This document shows, piece after piece, positions 27,083-35,503 of a stretch of DNA of 64,000 nucleotides. A program made the position numbers and the translations under genes. Source of the DNA: Arthrobacter sp. RIT-PI-e (GTDB lineage: Bacteria; Actinomycetota; Actinomycetes; Actinomycetales; Micrococcaceae); the NCBI RefSeq assembly GCF_001187915.1, contig NZ_LGIU01000051.1, positions 54,788 through 118,787 on the forward strand, given 5' to 3'. Under the pieces are notes generated by a model that was not told the DNA's origin, did not search any database, and saw only the letters and a program-made list of their open reading frames with translations. Each line of letters begins with the position of its first letter. Positions within the stretch are counted from its first letter, which is position 1.

Positions 27083-30000
27083 TCACCGGCCGTCGACGCC
27101 CCGCTCCTCGATCAGCCGCCCGTTGAGGATCCGTTCGATCGCCGTGCGCCCCACGAGCCCGGAGTCCTCGAGGGTCTCGTCGTCGGCGCTCGGCTCGTCC
27201 TCCACGTACCGGAGGTCGACGACGCCCCGAGCGGCCGCCGCCTCCTCCGCACGGGCGCGTTCCGCCTCGTCGAGGAGCTGCTGGTACCGGCTGCCCGGCT
27301 TCCTCGGCGCATCGCCGACAGGACCGGACGCTTCGGCACCTGCGCCGTCCCTCCCCGGGAGGTCCGTTCCCGGGGCTACGGGCCGAGTCGGTGGCGCGGT
27401 CGTCCCCACCGGTGTCTGCGGACCGCTGCCGGCGTCGTCGGTGTCGGGGCTCCAGATCACCGAGCGCGAGGAACGTGGCGCCGGCTGGTCGGCCGCGACC
27501 GGTGGACCCCCCTGCGTCCTCCCGGGCGCCGGTGCAGCCGGTGTTCCGGGCTGTGCCCGAGGAGCCCCACCGCGTGGACCGTCCCCACGGGTGGCGGGTC
27601 CCTGCTGTGCCGCTGCGTCCCCGTGCCCCCCCTCCCGGCGCGCCTGCTGGGTCCCCTCGGAGCGATGCCCATCCTGCCGACGGTCGCCCGGGTTCCGCGA
27701 GGAGGCCTGGTGCGAGGGAGCCCGCGTCGGGCCGTGGCGGGCGCCCGGTCCGCCGTCTGCCGGGCGGCGCTCGGCGGGATCCTGCGGTGCCGGTTCCCAT
27801 CCCGGTCCTGGGTCGAAGGCCTCCTCGGGGGGTTCCACGAGGGCCCAGGAGTCGTCGGACATGGACGGGTTCCAGGCGCTGACGGCCTCGGGCGCAGCCT
27901 CCGCCGCACCCGCCTCACCCGTACCTGTGGGGCCGCGCCCCGCCGAGGGCCGGCTCCCCGGCTTCGGCGCCTGGGGGCGAGGAGCACCCGGGGCGGGGAT
28001 GTCCGCCACGCGATCCTCCGGGGCGGGGGTGGACAACGGCTCCGGAGCCTCGTTGTCCGGAGCCTGATCGGCCGTCGCCCCGTTGTCCGGATCCTGGGGG
28101 ACGGAGGGGCCGCCTGCCTTGGAGTGCCGCGGATTCTCCGCGCGGGTCACCGGCGCATTCCCCACGTGCGCCACCCTGCGCTGCTCGGCGGGTACTGCCC
28201 AGGTGCCGGCCCCGTGCGGTGCAGGAGCAGCAGGTGCGCGTCCGATCGGGGAGTCCTCCCGGCCGCGTTGCGGATCGGCCTCCGGCTGCATCGTCGGGGA
28301 CGAGGTCGCAGGCCCCGGTGCCGACGGCTCCCGTGTGGGGGGCAGAGTGGAGGTGGTGCCCGGGATGCTGTCCCGGGCCGGTGAGCTAGCCGGTACTTTT
28401 GGGCCCGACTCACCCGACCCGCCGGCGTCGTGCATGGCCTCGATGGAACAGGTGAGACCGAGCACCGTGTGGATGGCCTGTCTCAGGTTGTCCATGTGCG
28501 GCCCCCGCTGGAAGCCGATCGCGTTGCCCTGGTTGACGAAGGACAGCACCAGCTGGTTGCCCTCGAACGAACGCGGTTTCGCGGACACGTTGACGATCAG
28601 CCAGGTGGCCCGCTTGATCTTGGCCACCTCGTCCATGATCTCCGGCCATGCCCTGCGGACCATCTCGATGTTGCCGCCCGAAGCAGCGGACTGCGGCTGC
28701 GGTTCGGCTCCGTGTCCGGTCTCCGGAGGACGCGGTGCACCACCCTGCTGCCCCTGCTGTCCGGCAGGGTCAGGCCGTCCGTCGGTCCGCTGAGTCTCCG
28801 CCGGCGCGCCCGGCCGGTCCTCGGTCCGCTCGGCGGGAGCTCCCCGGTCCTGCCGTCCGTCGCCACGGGCCTCCGCGGCGGGATCCTCCGTGGAGGACCA
28901 TGCGGCATCGGGTTCGGAGGGGGAGCCGGGCTCGCTCCCGGACCACGGGGCGGATGCAGGCTCGGTGGACTCCCCGGAGGGGTGCCGGGCGGCGTCGGCT
29001 GCACCGCGTCCGGGCTCCTCACCACGGGCCGCTGCCGGACCCGACTGCTGTGCGGGGCTCCCGGGTGTGGTCCCCGTGGCGGGTGGCGGCTGCGCCGGCG
29101 ATGCGGGCTCGGCGAAGGCGGAGTCCGTGGAGAGCCCCCAACTCCCACCCCAGTCCGGGGAGGAGTCCGCGGCGGACGCGTCGGAACCCGGGCGGGTGGC
29201 CGAGGGGGCACTCGTGGCGGAGTCGGCGGCGCCGGTCGTCGGGAGCGCCCATCTGGCGGCCGCCTCCTCGGCGTTCCGCGGGACGTCCAGACGTGGCCGC
29301 GCCGGTGTCTGCGGGGTCTCCGCCGTCTCTGCCGCACCGGTTCCGGAGGGAGTGCCTCCGGCGTACTCCAGGCGCCGCTCGATGCGGTCCACCCGCGCCA
29401 GGGTGCCCCGCTCGCTGGCATCGGCCGCCGGGAGCAGGAGCCGGGCGCACAGCAGTTCCAGGTGGAGCCGGGGGGAGGGGGCGCCGGTCATCTCGGTGAG
29501 GGCGGCGTTGGTGACATCGGCGGCCCGGGGCAGCTCGCCTGCACCGAGCTGGTTCGCCTGGGTGCGCATGCGGTTCAGCTGGTCCTCCGGGATCCCCCGG
29601 AGGATCGAGGTGGCGCCCTCGGGTACCGCGTTGATGACGATCAGGTCGCGGAAGCGCTCCAGGAGGTCCTCCACGAAGCGCCGGGGATCGTGCCCGGTCT
29701 GGATCACGCGGTCCACGGCGTTGAACACCGTACCGGCATCGTCCGCCGCCATGGAGTCGACGACGTCGTCGAGGAGCGTGGCGTGCGTGTAGCCGAGGAG
29801 GGACACCGCGAGTTCGTAGTCCAGGCCGTTCTCGCCCGCGCCGGCCATGAGCTGGTCCAGGACGGACAGGGAGTCACGCACCGAGCCGCCTCCGGCGCGG
29901 ATCACGAGGGAGAGCACGCCCGGTGCCACCGGTACGTCCTCCTGGTGGCAGAGTTGCTCCAGGTACGCCATGAGCGGCTCCGGGGGCACCAGGCGGAACG

Positions 30001-30523
30001 GGTAGTGGTGCGTGCGGGAGCGGATGGTGCCGATCACCTTGTCCGGCTCCGTGGTCGCGAAGATGAAGAGGATGTGCTCGGGCGGCTCCTCCACGATCTT
30101 CAGCAGGGCGTTGAACCCGGCGGACGTGACCATGTGGGCCTCGTCGATGATGAAGATCTTGAAGCGGTCGCGCACCGGGGCGAAGGTGGCCCGCTCGCGC
30201 AGATCGCGGGCGTCGTCCACGCCGCCGTGGCTGGCGGCGTCGATCTCGATGACGTCGAGGCTGCCGGAGCCGTTGCGGGCGAGCTCCACGCAGCTGTCGC
30301 AGACACCGCACGGGGTGGAGGTGGGGCCCTGTGCACAGTTGAGGCAACGGGCCAGGATGCGGGCCGAGGTGGTCTTGCCGCACCCGCGCGGACCGGAGAA
30401 GAGATAGGCGTGGTTGATGCGGTTCTTGTCGATCGCCGCCATCAGGGGGGAGGTGACGTGCTCCTGACCGATGACGTCCGCGAAGGTCTCGGGACGGTAG
30501 CGGCGGTAGAGGGCTGTACTCAC
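27083..30523 (-). CDS. dnaX: DNA polymerase III subunits gamma and tau
   Basis: 1146 aa, clamp-loader ATPase of the replicative polymerase. Walker A GPRGCGKT (44-51), zinc ligands C63, C72, C75 and C78, Walker B IFIIDEAHM, and the domain III region LLSLVIRAGGGSVRDSLSVL are present. A folded tau-like block (IEMVRRAWPEIMDEVAKIKRA, split as IEMVRRAWPEIM and DEVAKIKRATWLIVNVSAK) lies near the middle. Two very long Pro/Ala/Gly/Asp-rich disordered segments flank it, making the protein far longer than usual (about 600-700 aa in many bacteria). The GTG start overlaps the gluQ frame by 4 bases on the same strand. Conserved YVEDEPSADDETLEDSGL sits near the C-terminus. Confidence 0.95.
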   Translation of the reverse strand: MSTALYRRYRPETFADVIGQEHVTSPLMAAIDKNRINHAYLFSGPRGCGKTTSARILARCLNCAQGPTSTPCGVCDSCVELARNGSGSLDVIEIDAASHGGVDDARDLRERATFAPVRDRFKIFIIDEAHMVTSAGFNALLKIVEEPPEHILFIFATTEPDKVIGTIRSRTHHYPFRLVPPEPLMAYLEQLCHQEDVPVAPGVLSLVIRAGGGSVRDSLSVLDQLMAGAGENGLDYELAVSLLGYTHATLLDDVVDSMAADDAGTVFNAVDRVIQTGHDPRRFVEDLLERFRDLIVINAVPEGATSILRGIPEDQLNRMRTQANQLGAGELPRAADVTNAALTEMTGAPSPRLHLELLCARLLLPAADASERGTLARVDRIERRLEYAGGTPSGTGAAETAETPQTPARPRLDVPRNAEEAAARWALPTTGAADSATSAPSATRPGSDASAADSSPDWGGSWGLSTDSAFAEPASPAQPPPATGTTPGSPAQQSGPAAARGEEPGRGAADAARHPSGESTEPASAPWSGSEPGSPSEPDAAWSSTEDPAAEARGDGRQDRGAPAERTEDRPGAPAETQRTDGRPDPAGQQGQQGGAPRPPETGHGAEPQPQSAASGGNIEMVRRAWPEIMDEVAKIKRATWLIVNVSAKPRSFEGNQLVLSFVNQGNAIGFQRGPHMDNLRQAIHTVLGLTCSIEAMHDAGGSGESGPKVPASSPARDSIPGTTSTLPPTREPSAPGPATSSPTMQPEADPQRGREDSPIGRAPAAPAPHGAGTWAVPAEQRRVAHVGNAPVTRAENPRHSKAGGPSVPQDPDNGATADQAPDNEAPEPLSTPAPEDRVADIPAPGAPRPQAPKPGSRPSAGRGPTGTGEAGAAEAAPEAVSAWNPSMSDDSWALVEPPEEAFDPGPGWEPAPQDPAERRPADGGPGARHGPTRAPSHQASSRNPGDRRQDGHRSEGTQQARREGGHGDAAAQQGPATRGDGPRGGAPRAQPGTPAAPAPGRTQGGPPVAADQPAPRSSRSVIWSPDTDDAGSGPQTPVGTTAPPTRPVAPGTDLPGRDGAGAEASGPVGDAPRKPGSRYQQLLDEAERARAEEAAAARGVVDLRYVEDEPSADDETLEDSGLVGRTAIERILNGRLIEERGVDGR

Positions 30524-31473
30524 GGGGAAACCTTATCGGTTGGTACTGATGGATTGCATGCCGGTGGGGCGGGGGTGGAGGACAGGACGGCAGGATCGAC
30601 CACCCAGGGGATCTGCGGCAGGGCATCCGGGGCGAACACCGCCAGCGCGTCCTCCAGCGAGCTGCCGGGCAGTCCGAGGGAGGTCAGGAGCAGCTCCAGC
30701 ACTTCCGGCGCAGTGCGGCCGAGTGCGGCGAGGTCCTCGAGGGTCACCGCGCCGTCCCGTTTCGCGAGGCGACGCCCGCTCCCGGTGACGGCCAGGGGCA
30801 CGTGCGCGTAGGCCGGGGCGGGCAGTCCCAGCAGCGAGGCGAGGTGGGCCTGCCGCGGAGCGGAGTCCAGCAGATCGTCCCCACGGACCACCTGGTCGAT
30901 GCCGTCCGCGGCGTCGTCCACCACCACCGCGAGGTTGTAGGCGATCACGCCGTCGTTCCGCCGGAGCACCAGATCGTCCACGGGACCCTCGGTCCTCCCC
31001 GCGAGCAGGTCCGTGACGCTCCAGGAGTCCACGCCGGAGCGCAGGCGCAGGGCCGGGGCGCGCAGGGCCCGACGTCGTTCCCGTTCACCCTCGTCCAAGT
31101 CACGGCAGGTGCCCGGGTAGAACCCGGTGCGTGCATGGGGCGCGCTCGCCGCCTCCGCGACGTCACGGCGGGTGCAGAAGCACTCGTACACCAGGCCGCG
31201 CCCGCGGAGGTGGTCCAGGGCCCGGTCGTACCGTTCGCCCTGCTCACTCTGGCGGGTCACGGGTGAATCGGGGGTCAGCCCCAGCGCGGCCAGTTCGGCG
31301 AGATGCTCCGCCTCGGCGCCCGCGCGCACGCGGTCGAGGTCCTCCACGCGGATGAGGAAACGGCGTCCGGTGGAGCGGGCGAAGAGCCAGGCGAGCACGG
31401 CGGTGCGGAGATTGCCGAGGTGGAGCTGCCCGGACGGGGTCGGGGCGAAGCGGCCGGCGCCTCGGTGCGTCAT
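30520..31473 (-). CDS. gluQ: Glutamyl-Q tRNA(Asp) synthetase
   Basis: 317 aa, a GluRS-like protein without an anticodon-binding domain. It attaches glutamate to queuosine at position 34 of tRNA-Asp. Seen: GRFAPTPSGQLHLGNLRTA with the HIGH-type HLGN, the zinc-site pattern CFC...YPGTC, and LAKRDGAV as the KMSK-type loop. The start at 31473 has GGGAGG at 7 bases; upstream codons would run into the SRP RNA. Its stop overlaps the dnaX start by 4 bases. A tRNA-guanine transglycosylase lies at 43683-44939, consistent with queuosine use. Confidence 0.9.
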   Translation of the reverse strand: MTHRGAGRFAPTPSGQLHLGNLRTAVLAWLFARSTGRRFLIRVEDLDRVRAGAEAEHLAELAALGLTPDSPVTRQSEQGERYDRALDHLRGRGLVYECFCTRRDVAEAASAPHARTGFYPGTCRDLDEGERERRRALRAPALRLRSGVDSWSVTDLLAGRTEGPVDDLVLRRNDGVIAYNLAVVVDDAADGIDQVVRGDDLLDSAPRQAHLASLLGLPAPAYAHVPLAVTGSGRRLAKRDGAVTLEDLAALGRTAPEVLELLLTSLGLPGSSLEDALAVFAPDALPQIPWVVDPAVLSSTPAPPACNPSVPTDKVSP

Positions 31474-31506
31474 CCCCGACCTCCCACCCGTCCTTAAAAA
31501 GTTGAG

Positions 31507-31596
31507 ACCCCCCATGCACCTGCCAGAGCCCGCTTACCCTTGCTACCTTCCGGTCCTGGGGGAGTTCAACAGGATGACACCACATGAGGGGCCGAG
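31507..31596 (-). ncRNA. ffs: Signal recognition particle RNA (small bacterial type)
   Basis: The minus strand contains GTTGAACTCCCCCAGGACC, then GGAAGGTAGCAAGGG and CGGGCTCTGGCAGGTGCATG, the conserved apical loop of bacterial 4.5S RNA (GGAAG and AGCA tetra-elements). Terminal pairing CCCCTCATG with CATGGGGGG closes the stem. A TACACT -10 box is at 31601-31606 and a T-rich run follows the 3' end at 31495-31500. The exact ends are estimates. Confidence 0.88.
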
Positions 31597-31707
31597 GACC
31601 AGTGTACACAGACGGGCGGGTGGCTCCTGAATCGACTGGACCTCCGCCTCGGGGACCGATTCGGCAGAATCGGGTTGCATGGGTACTCTGGTATCTGCTC
31701 CACATCA

Positions 31708-31792
31708 GGAGGATTCGCCTAGCGGCCTATGGCGCACGCCTGGAACGCGTGTTGGGTTAACGCCCTCGGGGGTTCAAATCCCCCATCCTCCG
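31708..31792 (+). tRNA. tRNA-Ser (GGA)
   Basis: 85 nt, long variable arm. The acceptor GGAGGAT (31708-31714) pairs with ATCCTCC (31785-31791); discriminator G at 31792; CCA is not encoded. The anticodon stem-loop has CTGGAAC, giving anticodon GGA. The T-loop GGGGGTTCAAATCCCCC is intact. Confidence 0.95.
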
Positions 31793-31796
31793 CTGC

Positions 31797-31843
31797 AATG
31801 AGAAGAGGGACCCCTGCTCCGGCCGAGGGTCCCTCTTCTCATT
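31797..31843. terminator. Bidirectional hairpin after tRNA-Ser
   Basis: AATGAGAAGAGGGACCC pairs exactly with GGGTCCCTCTTCTCATT around a 13-base loop. It ends tRNA-Ser transcription and also contains the stop codon of the convergent DUF2236 gene. Confidence 0.85.
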
Positions 31844-32738
31844 GGGCACTCACCCGCCGGATCCGGTTCTTCGCCGCGGTCTCCGCAGGACCCTCCGGTC
31901 CCAGGCCCAACCGGATGACACCGAGCACCAGGCGGACGGCGGTGCGGATGGGCAGTGGGACGGGACCCAGCGACGGCACCTTCAGGCCGAGCAGCTCACG
32001 GTGCCGGGGCTCGAGCGTGGCCACCGCCCCTGCGAACAGGATCCTGTACCCGAGCCGCTGCGAGCGCGGGAGCGGCGGGCGGCGGATGTAGGTGAGTACC
32101 TCCTGCACCTGCTCGCTGTCCCTGAGCTCGGCGTCGAACGCGGCGAGTTGTACGCGTAGCTCGGCCTCGGACCGCGGTGGGTCCTCGATCCCCATGAGCT
32201 CTCCGGCGTGCGACCACTCGGCGACGTAGCGGTCCACCCCGCCCGGGATGGATCCGCCGTAGGCATGGTGTGCTGCGACGAACGCGTCCGTGAACGCGAG
32301 GTGCACCCAGCGCAGCAGGTCGGGATCCGAGGCGGCGTAGGGCTTCTCCTGCCCGCGAGCGTCCACGTAGGTGCCGTGCACCCGGGTGTGGAGATGCTGC
32401 ACGAACGCGGACCCCTTCTTCGCCGCCACCTTCGAGCCGTAGGTCACGGTGAAGATCCACCGGATGGTGTTGGCGAGGCGGCCGAGGGGTTCCTCGCGGA
32501 AACTCGAGTGGGCGTGGACGCCGGCCATGGCACCGGGGTGCAGCGCCTGCAGCAGGAGGGCGCGGATGCCGGCCACCGTGGGGGTCATGGAGCTGTGGAC
32601 GGTCCAGACGGCGGAGTCGACGGCGAAGTACCCGGCGTCGTCGCCCTTCTCGAACTCGTACTGCCACTGCGGGATCGCCGGATCGCCGTCGGTGAAGGTG
32701 GTGCGGAGCTGCGTCTTCCACGTGGCGATCATGCCCAT
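31839..32738 (-). CDS. DUF2236 (oxygenase MpaB-like) family protein
   Basis: About 299 aa. Landmarks of the ER-bound oxygenase MpaB/Lcp family: LLLQALHPGAMAGVHAHSSF, RWIFTVTYGS, RVHGTYVDARG, DPDLLRWVHLAFTDAF and GGVDRYVAEW, with several conserved His that could bind heme. Known members include the rubber oxygenase Lcp and the mycophenolic-acid enzyme MpaB; most bacterial copies have no assigned substrate. The start at 32738 (MGMIATWK) is chosen; codons upstream lack conservation. It is divergent from gpx. The last codon lies in the shared terminator hairpin. Confidence 0.82.
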   Translation of the reverse strand: MGMIATWKTQLRTTFTDGDPAIPQWQYEFEKGDDAGYFAVDSAVWTVHSSMTPTVAGIRALLLQALHPGAMAGVHAHSSFREEPLGRLANTIRWIFTVTYGSKVAAKKGSAFVQHLHTRVHGTYVDARGQEKPYAASDPDLLRWVHLAFTDAFVAAHHAYGGSIPGGVDRYVAEWSHAGELMGIEDPPRSEAELRVQLAAFDAELRDSEQVQEVLTYIRRPPLPRSQRLGYRILFAGAVATLEPRHRELLGLKVPSLGPVPLPIRTAVRLVLGVIRLGLGPEGPAETAAKNRIRRVSAQ

Positions 32739-32881
32739 GCGGTGGCCGTCCTGTCGATGATCCGGTGGCCCCGGGACGGGGCCGTCCCTGTTCCCAACGA
32801 ACCCGGTGGCCGGTTTGCTCCGCCGGATGCCCGGTCGGAGTAGGGTCGAGCAGGAGACGTCCCATCGACCGCGGAGACCCC

Positions 32882-33385
32882 ATGTCATCGTCACCCCTGT
32901 ACGAGATCGACCTGACCATGAACGACGGCAGCGGCGGGTCCTTCGGCGACTACCGCGGCAAGCCGGTGCTGGTGGTCAACGTGGCCTCCAAGTGCGGCTT
33001 CACGCCGCAGTACGCCGGGCTGGAGGAGCTGTACGGGAAGTACGCGGAGCGCGGTCTGGTGGTGCTCGGGATGCCGTGCAACCAGTTCATGGGGCAGGAA
33101 CCCGGGAACGACGCCGACATCGCCGAGTTCTGCTCCACCACCTTCGGCGTGAGCTTCCCCCTCCTGGCCAAGGGGGATGTGCGCGGGAAGGACCAGCACC
33201 CGCTGTACGGGGAGCTGACGCAGTTCAAGAACGGCGTGCTTCCCGGGCTCGTGAAGTGGAACTTCGAGAAGTTCCTCGTGGGCCGCGACGGCAAGGTGAT
33301 GGCACGCTTCGCCCCCACCGTGGAACCGGACGCCCCCGAGGTGATCGCCGCGATCGAGCAGGCGCTCGAGGCTCCCGCCGGGTGA
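32882..33385 (+). CDS. Glutathione peroxidase family peroxiredoxin-like enzyme
   Basis: 167-aa cytoplasmic thiol peroxidase. The catalytic Cys is in VVNVASKCGFTPQY (C38), the Gln in PCNQFMGQEPG and the Trp in LVKWNFEKFLVGRDG. It is a Cys, not selenocysteine, enzyme. Actinobacteria generally lack glutathione, so such enzymes usually use thioredoxin to reduce hydroperoxides (family knowledge). The start at 32882 has GGAG 8 bases upstream; a TAGGGT box about 35 bases upstream may be the -10. It is divergent from the DUF2236 gene. Confidence 0.92.
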   Translation: MSSSPLYEIDLTMNDGSGGSFGDYRGKPVLVVNVASKCGFTPQYAGLEELYGKYAERGLVVLGMPCNQFMGQEPGNDADIAEFCSTTFGVSFPLLAKGDVRGKDQHPLYGELTQFKNGVLPGLVKWNFEKFLVGRDGKVMARFAPTVEPDAPEVIAAIEQALEAPAG

Positions 33386-33443
33386 CGCACGTCGTCGGAC
33401 CATCCGCGGCGGGACGGGACCCCGCACTCCTGGTGCGGCAGCG

Positions 33444-34364
33444 CTAGTCCAGGAGCGCGACGCAGCGGGCGAGGAACTCCGCCCCGGCCTCCTCGTGGAC
33501 CAGGTTCCCCTCGGTGAGGACCTCGTAGGGTTTCACCGGGACGCCGTCGGCCGGGCGCACGTCCACGTGGGCGACGTCGAACCCCTGCTCGTGCAGGTAG
33601 TCGGCCATCGCGTAGTCCGTGCGTGAATCGCCCACCGTCCGCCAGGTGTGCGGCGGGTCCATGAGCGGGGCCACCAGGGTGAGGGCCCGCTTGGCACCGA
33701 GGTCCTTGCCCACCCGGACCGACTCGATGTCCGTGGAGATGATGGTGGGGTCCACCCGGTACTCGATGTCCCCGTTGCTGTCGGGCTCCTCGCGGTCCAG
33801 CCTGCAGGCGCCCATGTCGTGGCTGTGGAGGATGTCCAGGGCGTCGTCGTCGAAGCCTCGCTGGCCCGCGAGGTAGTCGGCGTTCGTGGCAGTGAGCTGC
33901 TGCTCCACCGACACCATCGCCAGCTTGGTCTCGTCGAAGAACATGAGGTCCGCGTACTTCTCCTCCACGAGGTCCCGGACGTCGTCACCGAAGCTCGTGG
34001 GCAGCGCCAGCTCCCGGTCCACGAAGACCTCGCCCGCGCCGTCGGAGGTGAAGGAGAACCAGGTGGCGCCCTTCTCGCACACCGCGTGGAAGGTCACACC
34101 GTCCGGGATGCCGGCCGCGAGCATGGGTGTCATGACCTGATCCCGGATGAAGGCGTCGGACCTCCCGGTGTTGAACACCACGGGCCACCCGGCCGCCGCG
34201 AGGGTCAGCAGATCGGCGATGATGCCGGCGGGGACGGTGCGCGTGACCGGGCTCGCCACCGGCCCGTCGACGTCCAGCAGCAGGCCCTGGACGGGTTTCC
34301 CCTCGGTGGTGGGAGGCAGAGCGGGGGAATCGGGGAGCAGGTCGATCGGGGCATCCGTAGGCAT
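33444..34364 (-). CDS. HAD-superfamily phosphatase (Cof/SPP-like)
   Basis: 306 aa. HAD motif I is LLLDVDGPVAS, motif II lies in VVFNTGRSDAF, and motif III/IV is TVGDSRTDYAMADYL. A cap domain between them contains EKGATWFSFTSDG and LAMVSVEQQLTATNADY, as in trehalose/sucrose-phosphate-phosphatase-like or Cof-type enzymes. The substrate, probably a sugar phosphate, is unknown. The start at 34364 (MPTDAPIDLL) is the last Met before the conserved region; the upstream frame crosses the ribose-operon promoter and is not believed. It is divergent from rbsR, so it shares the 125-base regulatory gap. Confidence 0.82.
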   Translation of the reverse strand: MPTDAPIDLLPDSPALPPTTEGKPVQGLLLDVDGPVASPVTRTVPAGIIADLLTLAAAGWPVVFNTGRSDAFIRDQVMTPMLAAGIPDGVTFHAVCEKGATWFSFTSDGAGEVFVDRELALPTSFGDDVRDLVEEKYADLMFFDETKLAMVSVEQQLTATNADYLAGQRGFDDDALDILHSHDMGACRLDREEPDSNGDIEYRVDPTIISTDIESVRVGKDLGAKRALTLVAPLMDPPHTWRTVGDSRTDYAMADYLHEQGFDVAHVDVRPADGVPVKPYEVLTEGNLVHEEAGAEFLARCVALLD

Positions 34365-34411
34365 GGACCCATTATGTTCCGGCAGGCCTCCGGGGACCCA
34401 TTCCGGGTCGG

Positions 34412-34440
34412 TTGACGGTTCGTGTGATTCGCCCCATACT
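34412..34440 (+). promoter_or_regulatory. Promoter of the ribose operon
   Basis: TTGACG (34412-34417), 17-base spacer, CATACT (34435-34440). The predicted transcription start near 34447 falls inside the double operator, so repressor binding would block initiation. Confidence 0.8.
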
Positions 34441-34473
34441 TGTGGAATCGATTCCATGGAATCGATTCCACAA
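34440..34473. promoter_or_regulatory. Double palindromic LacI-family operator
   Basis: Two back-to-back copies of the perfect palindrome TGGAATCGATTCCA (34443-34456 and 34457-34470), extended outward by TTG and CAA to a larger symmetrical element. The central CG and flanking AAT/ATT match LacI/GalR-type operators. It lies between the -10 and the rbsR start, so RbsR probably represses its own operon. Confidence 0.85.
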
Positions 34474-34489
34474 TGGCGTAGGGAGCAAT

Positions 34490-35503
34490 GTGCGGTCAGT
34501 GACGATCAAGGATGTCGCCGAGAAGGCAGGTGTCTCCGTTGCGACCGCATCCCGCGTCCTGTCCGGTCACCCCAGTACGTCGTCCGCTGCACGCACCGCC
34601 GTGGAGCAGGCCGCCACAGGGCTCGGATTCCGCCCGAACGCGCAGGCGCGATCGCTCCGGAGGACCAGCACCCAGACCATCGGGCTGCTCCTCCCGGACA
34701 TCAGGAACCCCTTCTTCGCTGATCTCGCGCATGCCGTGGAGCAACGAGCCAGCGAGGCTGGATATGTCACGGTCTTCGGCAACGCCAACGAGAGCTCCGA
34801 GCAGCAGGACCGGTACTTCGACGTCATGCTCTCGCAGCGCGTGGACGGGCTCATCGCCGCACCGCAGGGGGATCGCGCGGGTCTCGAGGGCATCCTGGGC
34901 AGCGGGCTGCCCACGGTCTTCGTGGACCGTGTGATCGAGGGCGCGGACGTCCCGAGCATCAGTCCGGACAACCGCACGGGGATCCGGGAGGCCGTCGAGC
35001 ATCTCATCGCCCGCGGTCATCGACGCATCGGATACATCGCCGGCCCTCAATCCACTTCCACGGGACGCGAACGGTTGCAGGCATACAAGGAGGCTCTCGC
35101 CGGGTCCCCGGCGGAACTCTCGAGCGACCTCGTGTACATCGGTGACTTCCAGGCCGCCAGCGGAGCGGCCGGAGCACACACGCTGCTGAACCTCCCGGAG
35201 GTGCCCACGGCGCTTCTCGCCGCGGACAGTCTCATGTCCATCGGGGCGATCAGCGTCTGCAACGAGCGTGGACTCGCCATCGGGAGCGACATCGCCTTCG
35301 TCGGCTACGACGACATCGAGGCATTCACACTCCTCAACCCGGCCCTCACCGTGATCGCGTCCGACGTCGACGCCATGGGCACGGGGGCCGTCGACATGCT
35401 GATGCAGGTCATCACGGGCGAGCCCGCCACGTCTCGGGTTCTTCCCAGCCGCCTGATCCGGCGCGGCTCCACCCCAGAACTCCCGGAAGGAACCGGCGCA
35501 TGA
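34490..35503 (+). CDS. rbsR: LacI-family ribose operon repressor
   Basis: 337 aa. The N-terminal helix-turn-helix is VTIKDVAEKAGVSVATASRV followed by LSGHPSTSS, then the hinge and a periplasmic-binding-like domain (TIGLLLPDIRNPFFADLAHA, AFVGYDDIEAFTLLNP, GTGAVDMLMQVITGE). The GTG at 34490 has GGAG 4 bases upstream, and upstream frame runs through the operator. The stop overlaps the rbsA start by 4 bases. It should bind the double operator at 34440-34473 and release it with ribose or a ribose-derived signal (inference from family and operon). Confidence 0.93.
   Translation: MRSVTIKDVAEKAGVSVATASRVLSGHPSTSSAARTAVEQAATGLGFRPNAQARSLRRTSTQTIGLLLPDIRNPFFADLAHAVEQRASEAGYVTVFGNANESSEQQDRYFDVMLSQRVDGLIAAPQGDRAGLEGILGSGLPTVFVDRVIEGADVPSISPDNRTGIREAVEHLIARGHRRIGYIAGPQSTSTGRERLQAYKEALAGSPAELSSDLVYIGDFQAASGAAGAHTLLNLPEVPTALLAADSLMSIGAISVCNERGLAIGSDIAFVGYDDIEAFTLLNPALTVIASDVDAMGTGAVDMLMQVITGEPATSRVLPSRLIRRGSTPELPEGTGA

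Noticed and set aside
31708..31860. tRNA-Ser as an integration site for a mobile element
   Set aside because: No integrase, no repeat of the tRNA 3' end and only ordinary chromosomal genes follow.
34440..34473. Intrinsic terminator
   Set aside because: The symmetry lacks a loop and T-run and overlaps a promoter; it fits an operator.
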